Shown here: positions 15,697-25,476 of the stretch, one piece after another
Numbering within the stretch: the stretch's first letter is position 1
Layout of the letters: each line of letters opens with the position of its first letter
NCBI RefSeq assembly: GCF_031344075.1
Contig: NZ_JAVJAN010000019.1
Span: forward strand, 1 to 64,000
Direction: 5' to 3'
From: Clostridium aquiflavi
GTDB taxonomy: Bacteria > Bacillota > Clostridia > Clostridiales > Clostridiaceae
Length of the DNA: 64,000 nt
Program-made: the position numbers and the translations under genes
The notes under the pieces: model-generated
The model's input: only the letters and a program-made list of their open reading frames with translations
What the model was told of the DNA's origin: nothing
Databases searched by the model: none

Positions 15697-18183
15697 ATGC
15701 TTTGTAAAAAAAGCTTTAAAGCTAATAAAATCAGAAATGTACTTGCAATTTTCTCTATAATATTAACTACTGTGTTATTTACAAGCTTATTTACTCTAGC
15801 TTTTAGTATATGCAAATCTGCTGAAATTTCAACAATGCTTGAACAAGGTAATTCATCAAATTTCACTTTACAATATATAACAAAATATGATTTTAACAAA
15901 ATGAAAGAGCATCCTTTAGTAAAAGATATAGGTATTTCTATACCTATATCTAAAATTACAAATAAAGAATTTATTAATTCAAATATTCAAATGTTATATT
16001 GTAATGAAATTTATGCCAAGTGCAATTTTTCCTATCCTAAAATTGGAACTATGCCCATAAAATCAAATGAAATAATGACTAGTACAAAAGTTTTAGATAT
16101 GTTTAATATTCCTCATAATATAGGTGCATATTTATCTTTAAATGGTAAAGATTTTGTATTAACAGGATTTTATGATAATTCTTATGTTGAAAGTAATAAT
16201 AAAATTTATGTTTCAGAAGAGTTCTTAAAAAATAATTTCATACATTACAATGAATTAAATTCTGATAAAATAATTGTTGCTGATATAATATTAAAAAATA
16301 ATTTTAATGTTAACAAAAAAATTAATAGAATATTAAAGGATTGTAATATAGAATCTGATATAAATCTACGTATTAATTGGTCATATGATTTTATTTGTAG
16401 TCCCGAAATAATTTTTTCTTTATCTCTTGTAATTTTATTTATAACTTTTACAGGATATTTAATTATTTATAATATTTTTCATATATCAATAGTTAAAGAT
16501 ATTCAATTTTGGGGTCTTTTAAAAACTCTAGGGACAACATCAAAACAAATAAAGAAAATTCTTTTTATACAAGCTCTTTTTCTTTCAATTATAGGTATAC
16601 CCATAGGCATATTTTTAGGTTATATGATTAGTATTATTCTTTTACCTATAATTAATAAAACTTTAATGAATAATTTACTTGCTTATCAAAATATTCATTT
16701 TTCCTTGCACCCAAATATATTTATTTTAACAACAATTTTTTCTCTTATTACAGTTTTTATCGCTTGCATTAAACCTAGTAAAGTAGCTGCATACATAACA
16801 CCTATTGAAGCTATAAAGTATTCTCATGTTAGTAAAAATAATATTTTCCTAAAAAGAAACATAAATACAAACGGTAAAATATATAAAATGGCTTTTTTAA
16901 ATTTATTTAGAGATATAAAAAAATCTATAATTATAGTAATTTCATTATCCCTTAGTTTAATATTGTTTAATGCTGTATTCAACATTGTAAATAATTATAA
17001 TATAAATATATATTTACAAGAAAATTCATTATGTGATTTTCAAGTTAGTAATAAGAACTTTTTTAGCTATTTGACTTTTCAATATGATAATGAGGATATA
17101 CTTCCAAATAGCCTTATAAGTTTAATAAATGGCAATGATTATATTAAAGAGAGAGGCTATTTATATTTTGATGGTGTTCCTCATACCGTAAGTATCGACG
17201 CATTAAATAATATTAATAATACACTAAATTTAACTTATCCTAAAAGTAAATATTACTTAAATGAAAAATTTGATGAATTTAAAAAAATTGGAAAATGTAA
17301 TATTAAATTATATGGAATGAATGATTTTCTTTTACAAAAATTACTAATAATTCAAGGAGATCTTAATTTAGAAAAATTTAAAGAAGGTAATTATATTCTT
17401 ATTTGTCCTACTACATCTAATTATAATAACACAATAAGTTACTATAAAATAGGAGACAAAATTACTATAAAATATGATGATTTTAAAACTAAAACTTATG
17501 AGGTTATAGGATTTTGCACTATACCTGATCAATTACATTCAAATTCTAATGGATTTCATGGAGATAAAAATTCAGATTTTAATATTGAATGTATTTTACC
17601 AGATAATGAATTCAAAAATCAATTTGATAATCCTTTGTTAGCAAGTTATTACTTTAATGTAGATAATAATAAAATAAATGAAATGCAAAATTTTCTTGAA
17701 AATTATACTATGAATATTGATTCCAACATAAAATATAAATCTACTGCCACATATATTTCTGAACTAAAATCAATACAACGCTCCTACAGTATAGTTGGAT
17801 ATGTTTTAGTACTTATTATTGGTTTAATTGGAATACTCAATTTTATAAATTCTTTTATTACAGAAATAATTTCTTATGAAAAAGAATTTGCAATCCTTGA
17901 AAGTATAGGAATGACCAAAAAACAAATATTAAAACTTTTAACATATGAAGGATTATATTATGCAATTTTAACTATAATATTTGAAATCACTATAGGTATA
18001 TATTTTTCTTCTACTATAATTAAATCATTAACTAATAATATAACTTATATTAATTATTGTTTTAAACTTACCCCTATTTTCATAGCATCTTCAATTTTAA
18101 TTGTTATTTCAATTATACTTCCAAGAATTATATACAAAAATACCTATAAAAAAAGTCTTATTGATAGAATAGAAAATTTTTAA
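15697..18183 (+). CDS. FtsX-family ABC transporter permease, with probable 5' frameshift
   Basis: This 828-residue permease has an N-terminal membrane helix, a long extracellular region, three or four helices in the middle, a second large soluble domain, and a final group of three helices (from about residue 690). This is the two-FtsX-domain layout of BceB and relatives. The ATG at 15697 has no ribosome binding site. A strong AGGAGGGG at 15651 instead serves a TTG at 15668 in another frame (reading LKMTIKKLFLCFVKK), which would join this frame in line if the A7 run at about 15705 had one more A. Either slippage or a recent mutation is implied. It probably exports or senses a peptide with the preceding ATPase. 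Confidence 0.85.
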   Translation: MLCKKSFKANKIRNVLAIFSIILTTVLFTSLFTLAFSICKSAEISTMLEQGNSSNFTLQYITKYDFNKMKEHPLVKDIGISIPISKITNKEFINSNIQMLYCNEIYAKCNFSYPKIGTMPIKSNEIMTSTKVLDMFNIPHNIGAYLSLNGKDFVLTGFYDNSYVESNNKIYVSEEFLKNNFIHYNELNSDKIIVADIILKNNFNVNKKINRILKDCNIESDINLRINWSYDFICSPEIIFSLSLVILFITFTGYLIIYNIFHISIVKDIQFWGLLKTLGTTSKQIKKILFIQALFLSIIGIPIGIFLGYMISIILLPIINKTLMNNLLAYQNIHFSLHPNIFILTTIFSLITVFIACIKPSKVAAYITPIEAIKYSHVSKNNIFLKRNINTNGKIYKMAFLNLFRDIKKSIIIVISLSLSLILFNAVFNIVNNYNINIYLQENSLCDFQVSNKNFFSYLTFQYDNEDILPNSLISLINGNDYIKERGYLYFDGVPHTVSIDALNNINNTLNLTYPKSKYYLNEKFDEFKKIGKCNIKLYGMNDFLLQKLLIIQGDLNLEKFKEGNYILICPTTSNYNNTISYYKIGDKITIKYDDFKTKTYEVIGFCTIPDQLHSNSNGFHGDKNSDFNIECILPDNEFKNQFDNPLLASYYFNVDNNKINEMQNFLENYTMNIDSNIKYKSTATYISELKSIQRSYSIVGYVLVLIIGLIGILNFINSFITEIISYEKEFAILESIGMTKKQILKLLTYEGLYYAILTIIFEITIGIYFSSTIIKSLTNNITYINYCFKLTPIFIASSILIVISIILPRIIYKNTYKKSLIDRIENF

Positions 18184-18189
18184 TAACAG

Positions 18190-18221
18190 AAAACCTTGTA
18201 ATTCTAAAACTACAAGGTTTT
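18190..18221. terminator. terminator between permease and convergent kinase gene
   Basis: An 11-bp stem, AAAACCTTGTA (18190-18200) with its complement at 18211-18221, is followed by TATATTTTTTA. Usable in both directions. Confidence 0.85.
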
Positions 18222-18228
18222 ATATTTT

Positions 18229-19872
18229 TTATTTAATATCTGAAAGTTCAATAAGTATTTTACTATCAATTTCATCTTTTTTATGCAAATTGAATTCAAT
18301 ATCATCTAACTCTTCCTCTATCTTTACATTAGGTAAATTGATTATAAATTCACAACCTTTTTCTTCATTATCTTTTAGATTGATCTCTCCGTTATGAGAA
18401 TTTACTATATATTTAACTAAAGATAAGCCTATTCCACTTCCCTCTACATTTCTTCTAAAAGACTTATCAACTTGTACAAATCTTTCAAAAACGCTTTTTC
18501 TAAAATCTTTTGGAATTCCTATTCCATCATCTTTTATAGTTATGCTTAAATACTCATCATTATTTTGACTTTCAATATTCACAAATATATTTCCATTATC
18601 ACTTGTAAATTTAATAGCATTAGAAAGAAGATTTAAAATTGCTCTTTCCATATTTTCTGGATCACACTTTATTTCAAGGAACTCACAATCTGTATCGAAA
18701 ATTATATTCCTTTTTCTAGCTTTCTCATATTCTGCTATTGATAGAGTTATATTTTCAACCAAACTAATAATTTCACAATTAACAAAATTCATTTTAAAAC
18801 ATCCAGCATCAAACTTAGTAACATCAATAATGTTATTAATAAGTCTTAACATCCTAGAACAATTTTGTGAAATTGTGTTTTCATATTTATTGTAGTATTT
18901 TAAAAATTCTTCTTCATTATAATTGTACATTCTTAAAAGTTGAAAAGATGAAATGATTATATTAAGTGGTGTTCTAAGTTCATGAGATATGTTTGCAAAA
19001 AATTGACTCCTCATTTCCTCTTCTTCCTTCAATTTATACATTTCATTTTTTTGATTAACCACTTCATAACTTAACTCCTTGTTTTCTTTAGACTTAGTTA
19101 TTATTTCTATAAATACACTGATTATTATTATGAAAAAACCTAATGCCAATAGACAGCGATTTAATACATACATCATCTTTTCGTCTTTATATAAACTTTT
19201 AACTAGTAAAATTCTGCTCAAAAACATAACACTTAAACTAGCAAAAGTTATAAAATAATTAAATTCTTTTTCTTTAAAGTATTTTATACATACTTCTAAT
19301 ATTAATAAGTACGTCGCTAAATTTATTATACACTTAATAATCATAAGAATATTTATATTAATTGCATGTGAATAGTACTGCATTATATTTAACTCCATTA
19401 ATATAAATAATACATTAGAAATCAAAACAAATATTACTGTAGCAAATCTATTTTTACAAATACCTTTGGTTACTTTGTTTTGATTGAATATAGTTAAATA
19501 TAATAATAGCGTTCTAAATATTGATGCAAAACCTACAAATGATGAGTTAGAATGCATAAGAACACTTATATTTATATGTTTTGTTAAAAAATCAACTATT
19601 AAAAATTCAGAATATATAGATAGATAGATTAGTGAAAACATAAAAAAATAATTTTCTTCGTATAAATAATAATATAAAAAACAACAAAACACTGATATAA
19701 ATCCTATTATATAATTTATACCTTTTATATCTTTAACAAGAGTTAATTCAGCTAAATCTACATTATTAACCATAAAAATATTCAATTTAAATATAATATA
19801 AAAGCTAATTACATTTGTTATTATAAGCAATATTAACTTTTTGTTAATCCCCTTTATCCCTTCCGTCAGCAC
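18229..19872 (-). CDS. membrane sensor histidine kinase (orphan, MASE-like N-terminus)
   Basis: The start is a GTG behind a GGGGGG site nine bases upstream. The product has 547 residues: seven or eight hydrophobic helices up to about residue 255 with no obvious extracellular domain (a MASE-type arrangement), a coiled coil, a HisKA helix with the phospho-acceptor in FANISHELRTPLN (about 295), and an ATPase domain with NAIKFT, DDGIGIP and GSGIGLSLVKYIV. No response regulator is adjacent, so the partner is elsewhere. In clostridia such kinases can feed Spo0A, but nothing here proves that. Confidence 0.85.
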   Translation of the reverse strand: MLTEGIKGINKKLILLIITNVISFYIIFKLNIFMVNNVDLAELTLVKDIKGINYIIGFISVFCCFLYYYLYEENYFFMFSLIYLSIYSEFLIVDFLTKHINISVLMHSNSSFVGFASIFRTLLLYLTIFNQNKVTKGICKNRFATVIFVLISNVLFILMELNIMQYYSHAININILMIIKCIINLATYLLILEVCIKYFKEKEFNYFITFASLSVMFLSRILLVKSLYKDEKMMYVLNRCLLALGFFIIIISVFIEIITKSKENKELSYEVVNQKNEMYKLKEEEEMRSQFFANISHELRTPLNIIISSFQLLRMYNYNEEEFLKYYNKYENTISQNCSRMLRLINNIIDVTKFDAGCFKMNFVNCEIISLVENITLSIAEYEKARKRNIIFDTDCEFLEIKCDPENMERAILNLLSNAIKFTSDNGNIFVNIESQNNDEYLSITIKDDGIGIPKDFRKSVFERFVQVDKSFRRNVEGSGIGLSLVKYIVNSHNGEINLKDNEEKGCEFIINLPNVKIEEELDDIEFNLHKKDEIDSKILIELSDIK

Positions 19873-20054
19873 TTTAAAAGTCCCCCCTGTTAAATAAGTT
19901 AAGTATTTTCTTTCTGTTTATATAAAACACATACTCATATATAAATTTATTAACAACATTGAGATATTAATTCAGTACATATATATTGAAATAAATTCCA
20001 TATTTATATATGTTTATATAAAATATCCTATTAATTCCTGTCCGTATTATAGCA

Positions 20055-20308
20055 TTAATTTAAATTAATTAAAATAGTATTTGTATCTTTAATACTTATA
20101 TCACCTAACACTAATCCTTAATTATTAAAGTAAATGATTGTGATCCTGCATTGCCACCAGTATCCATAAGCATAGGGATAAATGCTGTAATTATTCCAAC
20201 TATTCTATCTTCTTTGTCAACTACAGTCATATCAGCTTTTAAATCCAAAAATTCAATTGTCATTATTGCACCTTCTGATATTATTTTAGCTATATCTACT
20301 GAATTCAT
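20055..20308 (-). pseudogene. mgtE: mgtE magnesium transporter, deleted and frameshifted
   Basis: The first 65 codons join a CBS-domain end (MTVVDKEDRIVGIIT) directly to the MgtE membrane motif (FIPMLMDTGGNAGSQS, TLII). This skips the over-100 residues that normally lie between them. After a stop, another frame continues GLVLGDISIKDT, which is the next piece of MgtE, and then stops at 20055. So there is a large internal deletion plus a frameshift. The MgtE family imports Mg2+; this copy cannot be functional. Confidence 0.78.
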
Positions 20309-20381
20309 ATCTTTAAAATAACTACCTATAAAACCACCTTAAATTAAGTTCATTTTATAGATAGATACTTATACTATTTAG

Positions 20382-22295
20382 TTATACATTTACTGTGTTA
20401 ATTTCTTTTCTAAACTTTTTTATTGCTTTCTTTGAGCCTCTTTTTAAATCTTTGTCTAATTTTCTTTCTTTAAAACTTACAAATAATTGATTCAAATCAT
20501 AATCTTTTGGATACAATTCTTCTGCTGTAAATTCCAACTTTAATCTTTTAAAATTCACTTCTACAAATTCATTATTTAAAAATACAACTACATTATTAAA
20601 TCTATTTTTTGTTTTATAGACTACTGCACTAACCTTTTTATCTAATAATAAAACTTTATCACCTATTTTATAGTCATACTCATTAATTATATCTTCATAT
20701 TCTAAGTTTTCATTTTCAGTTTTATTCTTTAATAATTTTCTTGAATCTATAATCTCATAATTATATTCTTTACTCTTAAAATATCTCTTACTTCTATCAA
20801 GTATAACATCATCAATGCCCATTTTTTTTGCAATATATAAGGCGTTACTTTCCCCACTTTTTCCTATATTAAGCCTATACATAGGTTCTAAAGTATCTTT
20901 TTTAAATTCCATTGCAGCATTTTCAAAATGTGGATGATTATAAGAAAAATTTTTAATTTCACCATAATGAGTGGATGCAACTGTTATACATCCTTTTTTA
21001 TAAAACTCCTCTAATATCGCAATAGCTAATGCTGCTCCTTCATTAGGTTCTGTACCACTTCCTATTTCATCAAATAAAAGCAATGTATTTTTAGTGCTTT
21101 CTCTTAAAATTCTTGATAAATTACCAACATGTGATGAAAATGTACTTAATGAATTTTCAACGCTTTGATCATCACCAATATCAACAAATATATTATCAAA
21201 CACAGCCATTTCAGAGTTTTCATTTGCACTTATATGAAATCCACTTTGGATTGCCATTGTAAGAATTCCCACTGTTTTTAATACTACTGTTTTTCCTCCA
21301 GCATTAGGACCAGTAATTATTAAACTTCTATATTCCTCTCCTATTTTTAAATTTAAAGGTATTGAATTTTTAATCAATGGATATCTTCCATCTACTATAT
21401 TAATAAAGCCGTGATTATTTAATTTAGGTTTAACGCCTTTAATATCCTTACTATATTTTGCTTTAGCTAATATCATGTCATATTCAGATATAACTTCAAC
21501 ATTAACTTTTAATTCTCTAATTCTTGAAAAAATCATTTCTGTTAAAGTTGATAGTATCTTATATTCTTCAATGCTTTCTTCACCCCTTAAAGAAGCTAGT
21601 TCAACTGTATATTTAGATATTATGTTTGGCTCCATAAATACAGTGTTTCCTTTTGAAGATACTTCCACAATACTGCCACTAACTTGATTTTTATATGAAA
21701 CTTTTATTGGAACAGTATATCTTCCATTTCTTTGACTTACAAAAGCTTCTTGCAAATATTCTCGATTAGATGGACTTTTTATAAATTTTTCAAGTTTTTC
21801 ATTTATCTTTCCTTCACATAAATCAATGTGCTTTCTTATTTTTTTCAATTCTTTTGTTGCATTAGAATCAATTATCGTACCTTTAATTGATATTGAAATT
21901 TCCTCTTCTATATATTGAAGTTCAGTTATATTTTCTCCATAGCTGCTTAATGTAGGCGCATATCCTTCTTTGTCTTTAATAAATAATTTTACTTTTCTAC
22001 ATCCTCTTAAAAAATCACCAATAGTTATTAATTCTGAGGGTTCAAGCACTGCCCCTTTTTCCATTTTATTCAATAATGGATTTATATCAAATATTCCTTC
22101 AAGAGGCATATGATAAGATGCATCTATAAGTCTTCTTCCTTCTGAAGTTTCATTTAACATTCTATTTACTTGCTTTAAATTCTTACTTGGCATAAGTTTA
22201 TCTATTAAATTTTTACCTAAATTGCTTATACAATATGATTTTACAATTTCTTTTAAATTTTCATAATTTAATTTTTCTATTGTTATATTATTCAT
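20382..22295 (-). CDS. MutS2-like DNA-binding ATPase lacking the Smr domain
   Basis: This 637-residue MutS-family protein has MutS-type core helices and clamp in the first 300 residues, Walker A GPNAGGKTVVLKTVG near 328, Walker B LLLFDEIGSGTEPNEG near 405, and the histidine STHYGEIKNFS. The remaining 180 residues form a MutS2-like KOW/linker region that ends without the C-terminal Smr nuclease domain found in full MutS2 (about 780-790 residues). MutS2 proteins act on branched DNA in recombination or rescue collided ribosomes; without Smr the outcome may differ. AAGGACG lies seven bases before the ATG. Monocistronic as far as can be seen. Confidence 0.85.
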   Translation of the reverse strand: MNNITIEKLNYENLKEIVKSYCISNLGKNLIDKLMPSKNLKQVNRMLNETSEGRRLIDASYHMPLEGIFDINPLLNKMEKGAVLEPSELITIGDFLRGCRKVKLFIKDKEGYAPTLSSYGENITELQYIEEEISISIKGTIIDSNATKELKKIRKHIDLCEGKINEKLEKFIKSPSNREYLQEAFVSQRNGRYTVPIKVSYKNQVSGSIVEVSSKGNTVFMEPNIISKYTVELASLRGEESIEEYKILSTLTEMIFSRIRELKVNVEVISEYDMILAKAKYSKDIKGVKPKLNNHGFINIVDGRYPLIKNSIPLNLKIGEEYRSLIITGPNAGGKTVVLKTVGILTMAIQSGFHISANENSEMAVFDNIFVDIGDDQSVENSLSTFSSHVGNLSRILRESTKNTLLLFDEIGSGTEPNEGAALAIAILEEFYKKGCITVASTHYGEIKNFSYNHPHFENAAMEFKKDTLEPMYRLNIGKSGESNALYIAKKMGIDDVILDRSKRYFKSKEYNYEIIDSRKLLKNKTENENLEYEDIINEYDYKIGDKVLLLDKKVSAVVYKTKNRFNNVVVFLNNEFVEVNFKRLKLEFTAEELYPKDYDLNQLFVSFKERKLDKDLKRGSKKAIKKFRKEINTVNV

Positions 22296-22482
22296 TCTTT
22301 TCGTCCTTCTTTTTTTAAATTCAAGTCACGAAAATCTATATAGATTTCAAGATTTAAATTATATTATTTTAGTAATATTATTGTTTTTAAGCCTATAAAT
22401 ATAATTACAAAATAAATAAAGCCATGGATATCTCCACGGCTAAAAAATCAACATTAATAAAAGATATAGTTATTTATATCTT

Positions 22483-22638
22483 TTAAAGTAAAGTTATTTC
22501 ATGACTCGTAGTGTATCTATAATAATTAATTTTTCCATCAACAAATAAAGGTTCTATAACCCATTTTTTGATGAATATTAAATTAGTTATAATTAAATAC
22601 TTACTACACTCACAAAAATACCTTCCTTTTTCTGAAAT
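22483..22638 (-). other. possible short gene or gene remnant (about 51 codons, no standard start)
   Basis: Within a 413-base gap (22296-22708), the minus strand has a frame without ATG. It contains RYFCECSKYLIITNL and then a run ending NYYRYTTSHEITLL before a TAA at 22483. Amino-acid usage looks protein-like (CEC pair, aromatic-rich end), so it may be a remnant or a very small protein with a non-ATG start. I do not recognise it. The rest of the gap (22296-22482, 22639-22708) shows nothing I can name beyond a weak GCC-TGG hairpin near 22420. Confidence 0.3.
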
Positions 22639-22708
22639 CTATATATTTTTATATTATTTTAAAACTTATAGTTTGTCAATAATAAATTTTAAAATAATAA
22701 TCTTTATT

Positions 22709-23362
22709 CTACTCAAAGTATTTACATAAATTAAATATATCTATTTTTCTTATAGTATCTACCATCACATCAGCTTTTGATAAATCTTGATTACCTGAAT
22801 TTACATTATCAAAACCTATACATTTCATTCCAGCTCTTTTAGCAGCTTGTACACCATTATGAGAATCTTCAACTACTATACAATTTTTTGGACTTATACC
22901 TAACTTTTTGCTTACTTCTATGTAAACATCAGGATATGGTTTACTTCTTTCAACTTCTTCTCCACTTACTATACAATCAAAAGCACCATGTAAATTAAAC
23001 TTATCTATAACAGCTTCTATTAAACTTCTAGGAGAAGATGATCCTATAGCTGTCTTTATATTATTTTTTCTTAAAGCATTTAATAATTCTCTAATTCCAT
23101 TTATAGGTTCTAGTGACTCTTCTTTTACTTTGTTAATAATAAGTTTAGATTTATACTCCATAAGCTCACTAACAGATTTCTTTATTCCATATCTTTCTTT
23201 TAATTTTGTAAAAATATATTCATTTGTAGCACCTGCATATAATGCTAATTCTCTCTTAGATATATTTATACCCAAGGTATTCATAATTTCGCCATGCACC
23301 TGACGATGTATTGGTTCACTATCTATTATTACACCATCCATATCAAATATAAATGCCTTCAT
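22709..23362 (-). CDS. HAD-superfamily hydrolase, beta-phosphoglucomutase-like
   Basis: This protein has about 217 residues from the ATG at 23362, chosen over a GTG twelve bases earlier because the AAAGGG site is too close to the latter. Motif I is FDMDGVIIDSEP with the nucleophilic and acid/base aspartates. Motif II serine-threonine lies in IGSSSPRSLI, the lysine in GEEVERSKPYPD, and the distal acidic pair in CIVVEDSHNGV. The helical cap (MNTLGINISKREL region) is type C1. Members dephosphorylate or isomerise sugar phosphates. The particular substrate is not predictable. No operon partners. Confidence 0.88.
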   Translation of the reverse strand: MKAFIFDMDGVIIDSEPIHRQVHGEIMNTLGINISKRELALYAGATNEYIFTKLKERYGIKKSVSELMEYKSKLIINKVKEESLEPINGIRELLNALRKNNIKTAIGSSSPRSLIEAVIDKFNLHGAFDCIVSGEEVERSKPYPDVYIEVSKKLGISPKNCIVVEDSHNGVQAAKRAGMKCIGFDNVNSGNQDLSKADVMVDTIRKIDIFNLCKYFE

Positions 23363-23519
23363 AACTTCACACACCCTTTTCTATTTCTTTTATTAATTAT
23401 AACATAATTAGAATTTTTTACCTATTAATATTTGAAAGTTACTTTTTTAACAACACTTAAATAAGTGTTACTTATAATCTTATTGCTACGACTTATTATA
23501 TTCTAAGCTTACATATAAA

Positions 23520-23552
23520 AATAAGGATTATTTTCACAAAACAATCCTTATT
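23520..23552 (-). terminator. terminator after hcp
   Basis: A 10-bp stem (AATAAGGATT with AATCCTTATT) lies 47 bases beyond the hcp stop on the minus strand. A short T-tract follows on that strand. Confidence 0.75.
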
Positions 23553-23598
23553 TTTTATTGTTATATATCTCTAAAAACTCATACTATACTTTAATAAT

Positions 23599-25257
23599 TT
23601 AAATTCCTTGTTGCATACAAGTCCTTAAATCATCATCAGGTTCACTTATTAATTGTAGATTAAATGTATCAACTAAATATTGTAGTACATTAGGGCTAAA
23701 GAATGCGGGTAAAGTTGGTCCAACAAATATTCCTTTTATGCCTAATGAAAGTAATGCTAAAAGGTCAGCAACTGCTTTTTGTTCATACCAAGATAAAATT
23801 ATTGAAAGTGGTAATCCATTTACATCTGTATCAAAAGCATCTGCAAGTGCTGTTGCAATTCTAACTGCTGAATATGCATCGTTACATTGACCAACATCTA
23901 ACAATCTTGGAAGTCCTGCAACTTCTCCAAAATCCAGCTTATTAAATCTATATTTTCCACATGCAAGAGTAAGAATTATACAATCTTTTGGAACTTTCTC
24001 TGCAAATTCAGTATAATAATTTCTTCCTGGTCTTGCCCCATCACATCCTCCAATTAAGAAGAAGTGTCTAACTTTTCCATCCTTAACTGCATTTACTATT
24101 GTTTCTGCATTACTTAAAGTTGCATGATGCCCAAAACCCACTAATATTTCATGTGGTTCTTCTGACTCTTTAAATCCACCAAGTTCTAATGCCTTTTCTA
24201 TTATCTCTGTAAAATCTTTGTAGCCATCCTTCTCTGCCTTTATATACTTTACTCCATCCCAGCCAACTACACTTGTAGTAAATATTCTATCCTTATATGT
24301 TTCCCTAGGTCTCATAAGACAATTTGTAGTCATAAGAATACATCCTGGAATACCATCGAATTCCTTTTGTTGATCCTGCCAAGCTCCACCATAATTACCA
24401 ACAAGATGTTTATATTTCTTAAGTCCTGGATATCCATGGCTAGGTATCATTTCCCCATGAGTATATATGTTAATTCCTTTTCCTTCTGTTTGCTTAAGTA
24501 GCATTTCTAAATCTCTTAAATCATGACCAGAAACAATTATAAATGGTCCTTTCTTAATATGTACATTAACCTTGTGTGGCGTTGGATTTTTATAAGTTTC
24601 AGTATTAGCTTCATCTAATTTTTTCATAACTGCTACACTCATATCTCCAGTTCTCATTGTCATTCTAATTAGTTCTTCAACACTTAAATTACCATTTGTT
24701 GTACACTCTAGTCCTCTAAAATAAAAGTTATCAACTTGATCATCATTATAACCTAAAAATCTAGCTTGATGACCATAAGCACTTATACCTTTTAATCCAT
24801 AAATAATTGTTTGCCTAAGTGATCTTACATCTGCATCTATATTTTGATCAAACATAATTCCAGCTTTTTTAGAGTCTTTAAGCATTTCTTCCTTAGTTTT
24901 AGTTAAATCATAAGTTGCTTCTTCTGGATATTCCTTATCATTCCCTACTTTATTTCTCAATTCTTCTTTGATTTTTTGAGAATCTCTAAGCATTTCAACA
25001 TGAACTTCTGCATCAAAATTAACATTAGTAAGTGTCGTAAATAATGAATTTTCTACGAATCTAACAATATTCTTATCTATGTTTTCTCCCTTTTCTATAA
25101 GTTCCATTGCATAAACACTTATACCTTTACATTGGTATATAAGTAAATCTTGAAGATTAGCTACTTCAGGTGTCTTTCCACATACACCTAATTTAGTACA
25201 ACCTTTTCCCCCTGCTGTTTGTTCGCATTGATAACAAAACATTGGATTTTCTTCCAT
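23599..25257 (-). CDS. hcp: hybrid-cluster protein / hydroxylamine reductase
   Basis: This is a 552-residue Hcp. The N-terminal [4Fe-4S] cysteines are C8, C11, C20 and C26 (FCYQCEQTAGGKGC, then GVC), the spacing of enzymes from strict anaerobes. Cysteines and a glutamate for the hybrid Fe-S-O cluster appear in GLECTTNGNLS, CILMTTNCLM, GGCDGARPGRNYY and LACGKYRFNK. Hcp reduces hydroxylamine in vitro and acts as an NO reductase or protein S-nitrosylase in vivo; it protects against nitrosative stress. AGGAGTG precedes the ATG. No hcr partner is adjacent, which is usual in clostridia. Confidence 0.95.
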   Translation of the reverse strand: MEENPMFCYQCEQTAGGKGCTKLGVCGKTPEVANLQDLLIYQCKGISVYAMELIEKGENIDKNIVRFVENSLFTTLTNVNFDAEVHVEMLRDSQKIKEELRNKVGNDKEYPEEATYDLTKTKEEMLKDSKKAGIMFDQNIDADVRSLRQTIIYGLKGISAYGHQARFLGYNDDQVDNFYFRGLECTTNGNLSVEELIRMTMRTGDMSVAVMKKLDEANTETYKNPTPHKVNVHIKKGPFIIVSGHDLRDLEMLLKQTEGKGINIYTHGEMIPSHGYPGLKKYKHLVGNYGGAWQDQQKEFDGIPGCILMTTNCLMRPRETYKDRIFTTSVVGWDGVKYIKAEKDGYKDFTEIIEKALELGGFKESEEPHEILVGFGHHATLSNAETIVNAVKDGKVRHFFLIGGCDGARPGRNYYTEFAEKVPKDCIILTLACGKYRFNKLDFGEVAGLPRLLDVGQCNDAYSAVRIATALADAFDTDVNGLPLSIILSWYEQKAVADLLALLSLGIKGIFVGPTLPAFFSPNVLQYLVDTFNLQLISEPDDDLRTCMQQGI

Positions 25258-25340
25258 AACATATCACTCCTATTAAAATTAGTCTATCTTAATTGTTTCA
25301 CTTAATAATAATTAATATGTACTTATTTCTATTTTTATAA

Positions 25341-25386
25341 AAAAAATCTTTAACAATACTCTAAATGAACATTGTCAAAGATTTTA
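25341..25386 (-). terminator. terminator after the TPR gene
   Basis: A 15-bp stem with one G-U pair (AAAATCTTTAACAAT opposite 25371-25385) is followed on the minus strand by eight T. Confidence 0.82.
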
Positions 25387-25476
25387 TTATATTTGAAAAT
25401 CTCAATATTTAAATTAAAACAAAACATATAAGTAGAAAATTATATACTTCTAACTTTAAAAACTTTCATAATTAAA

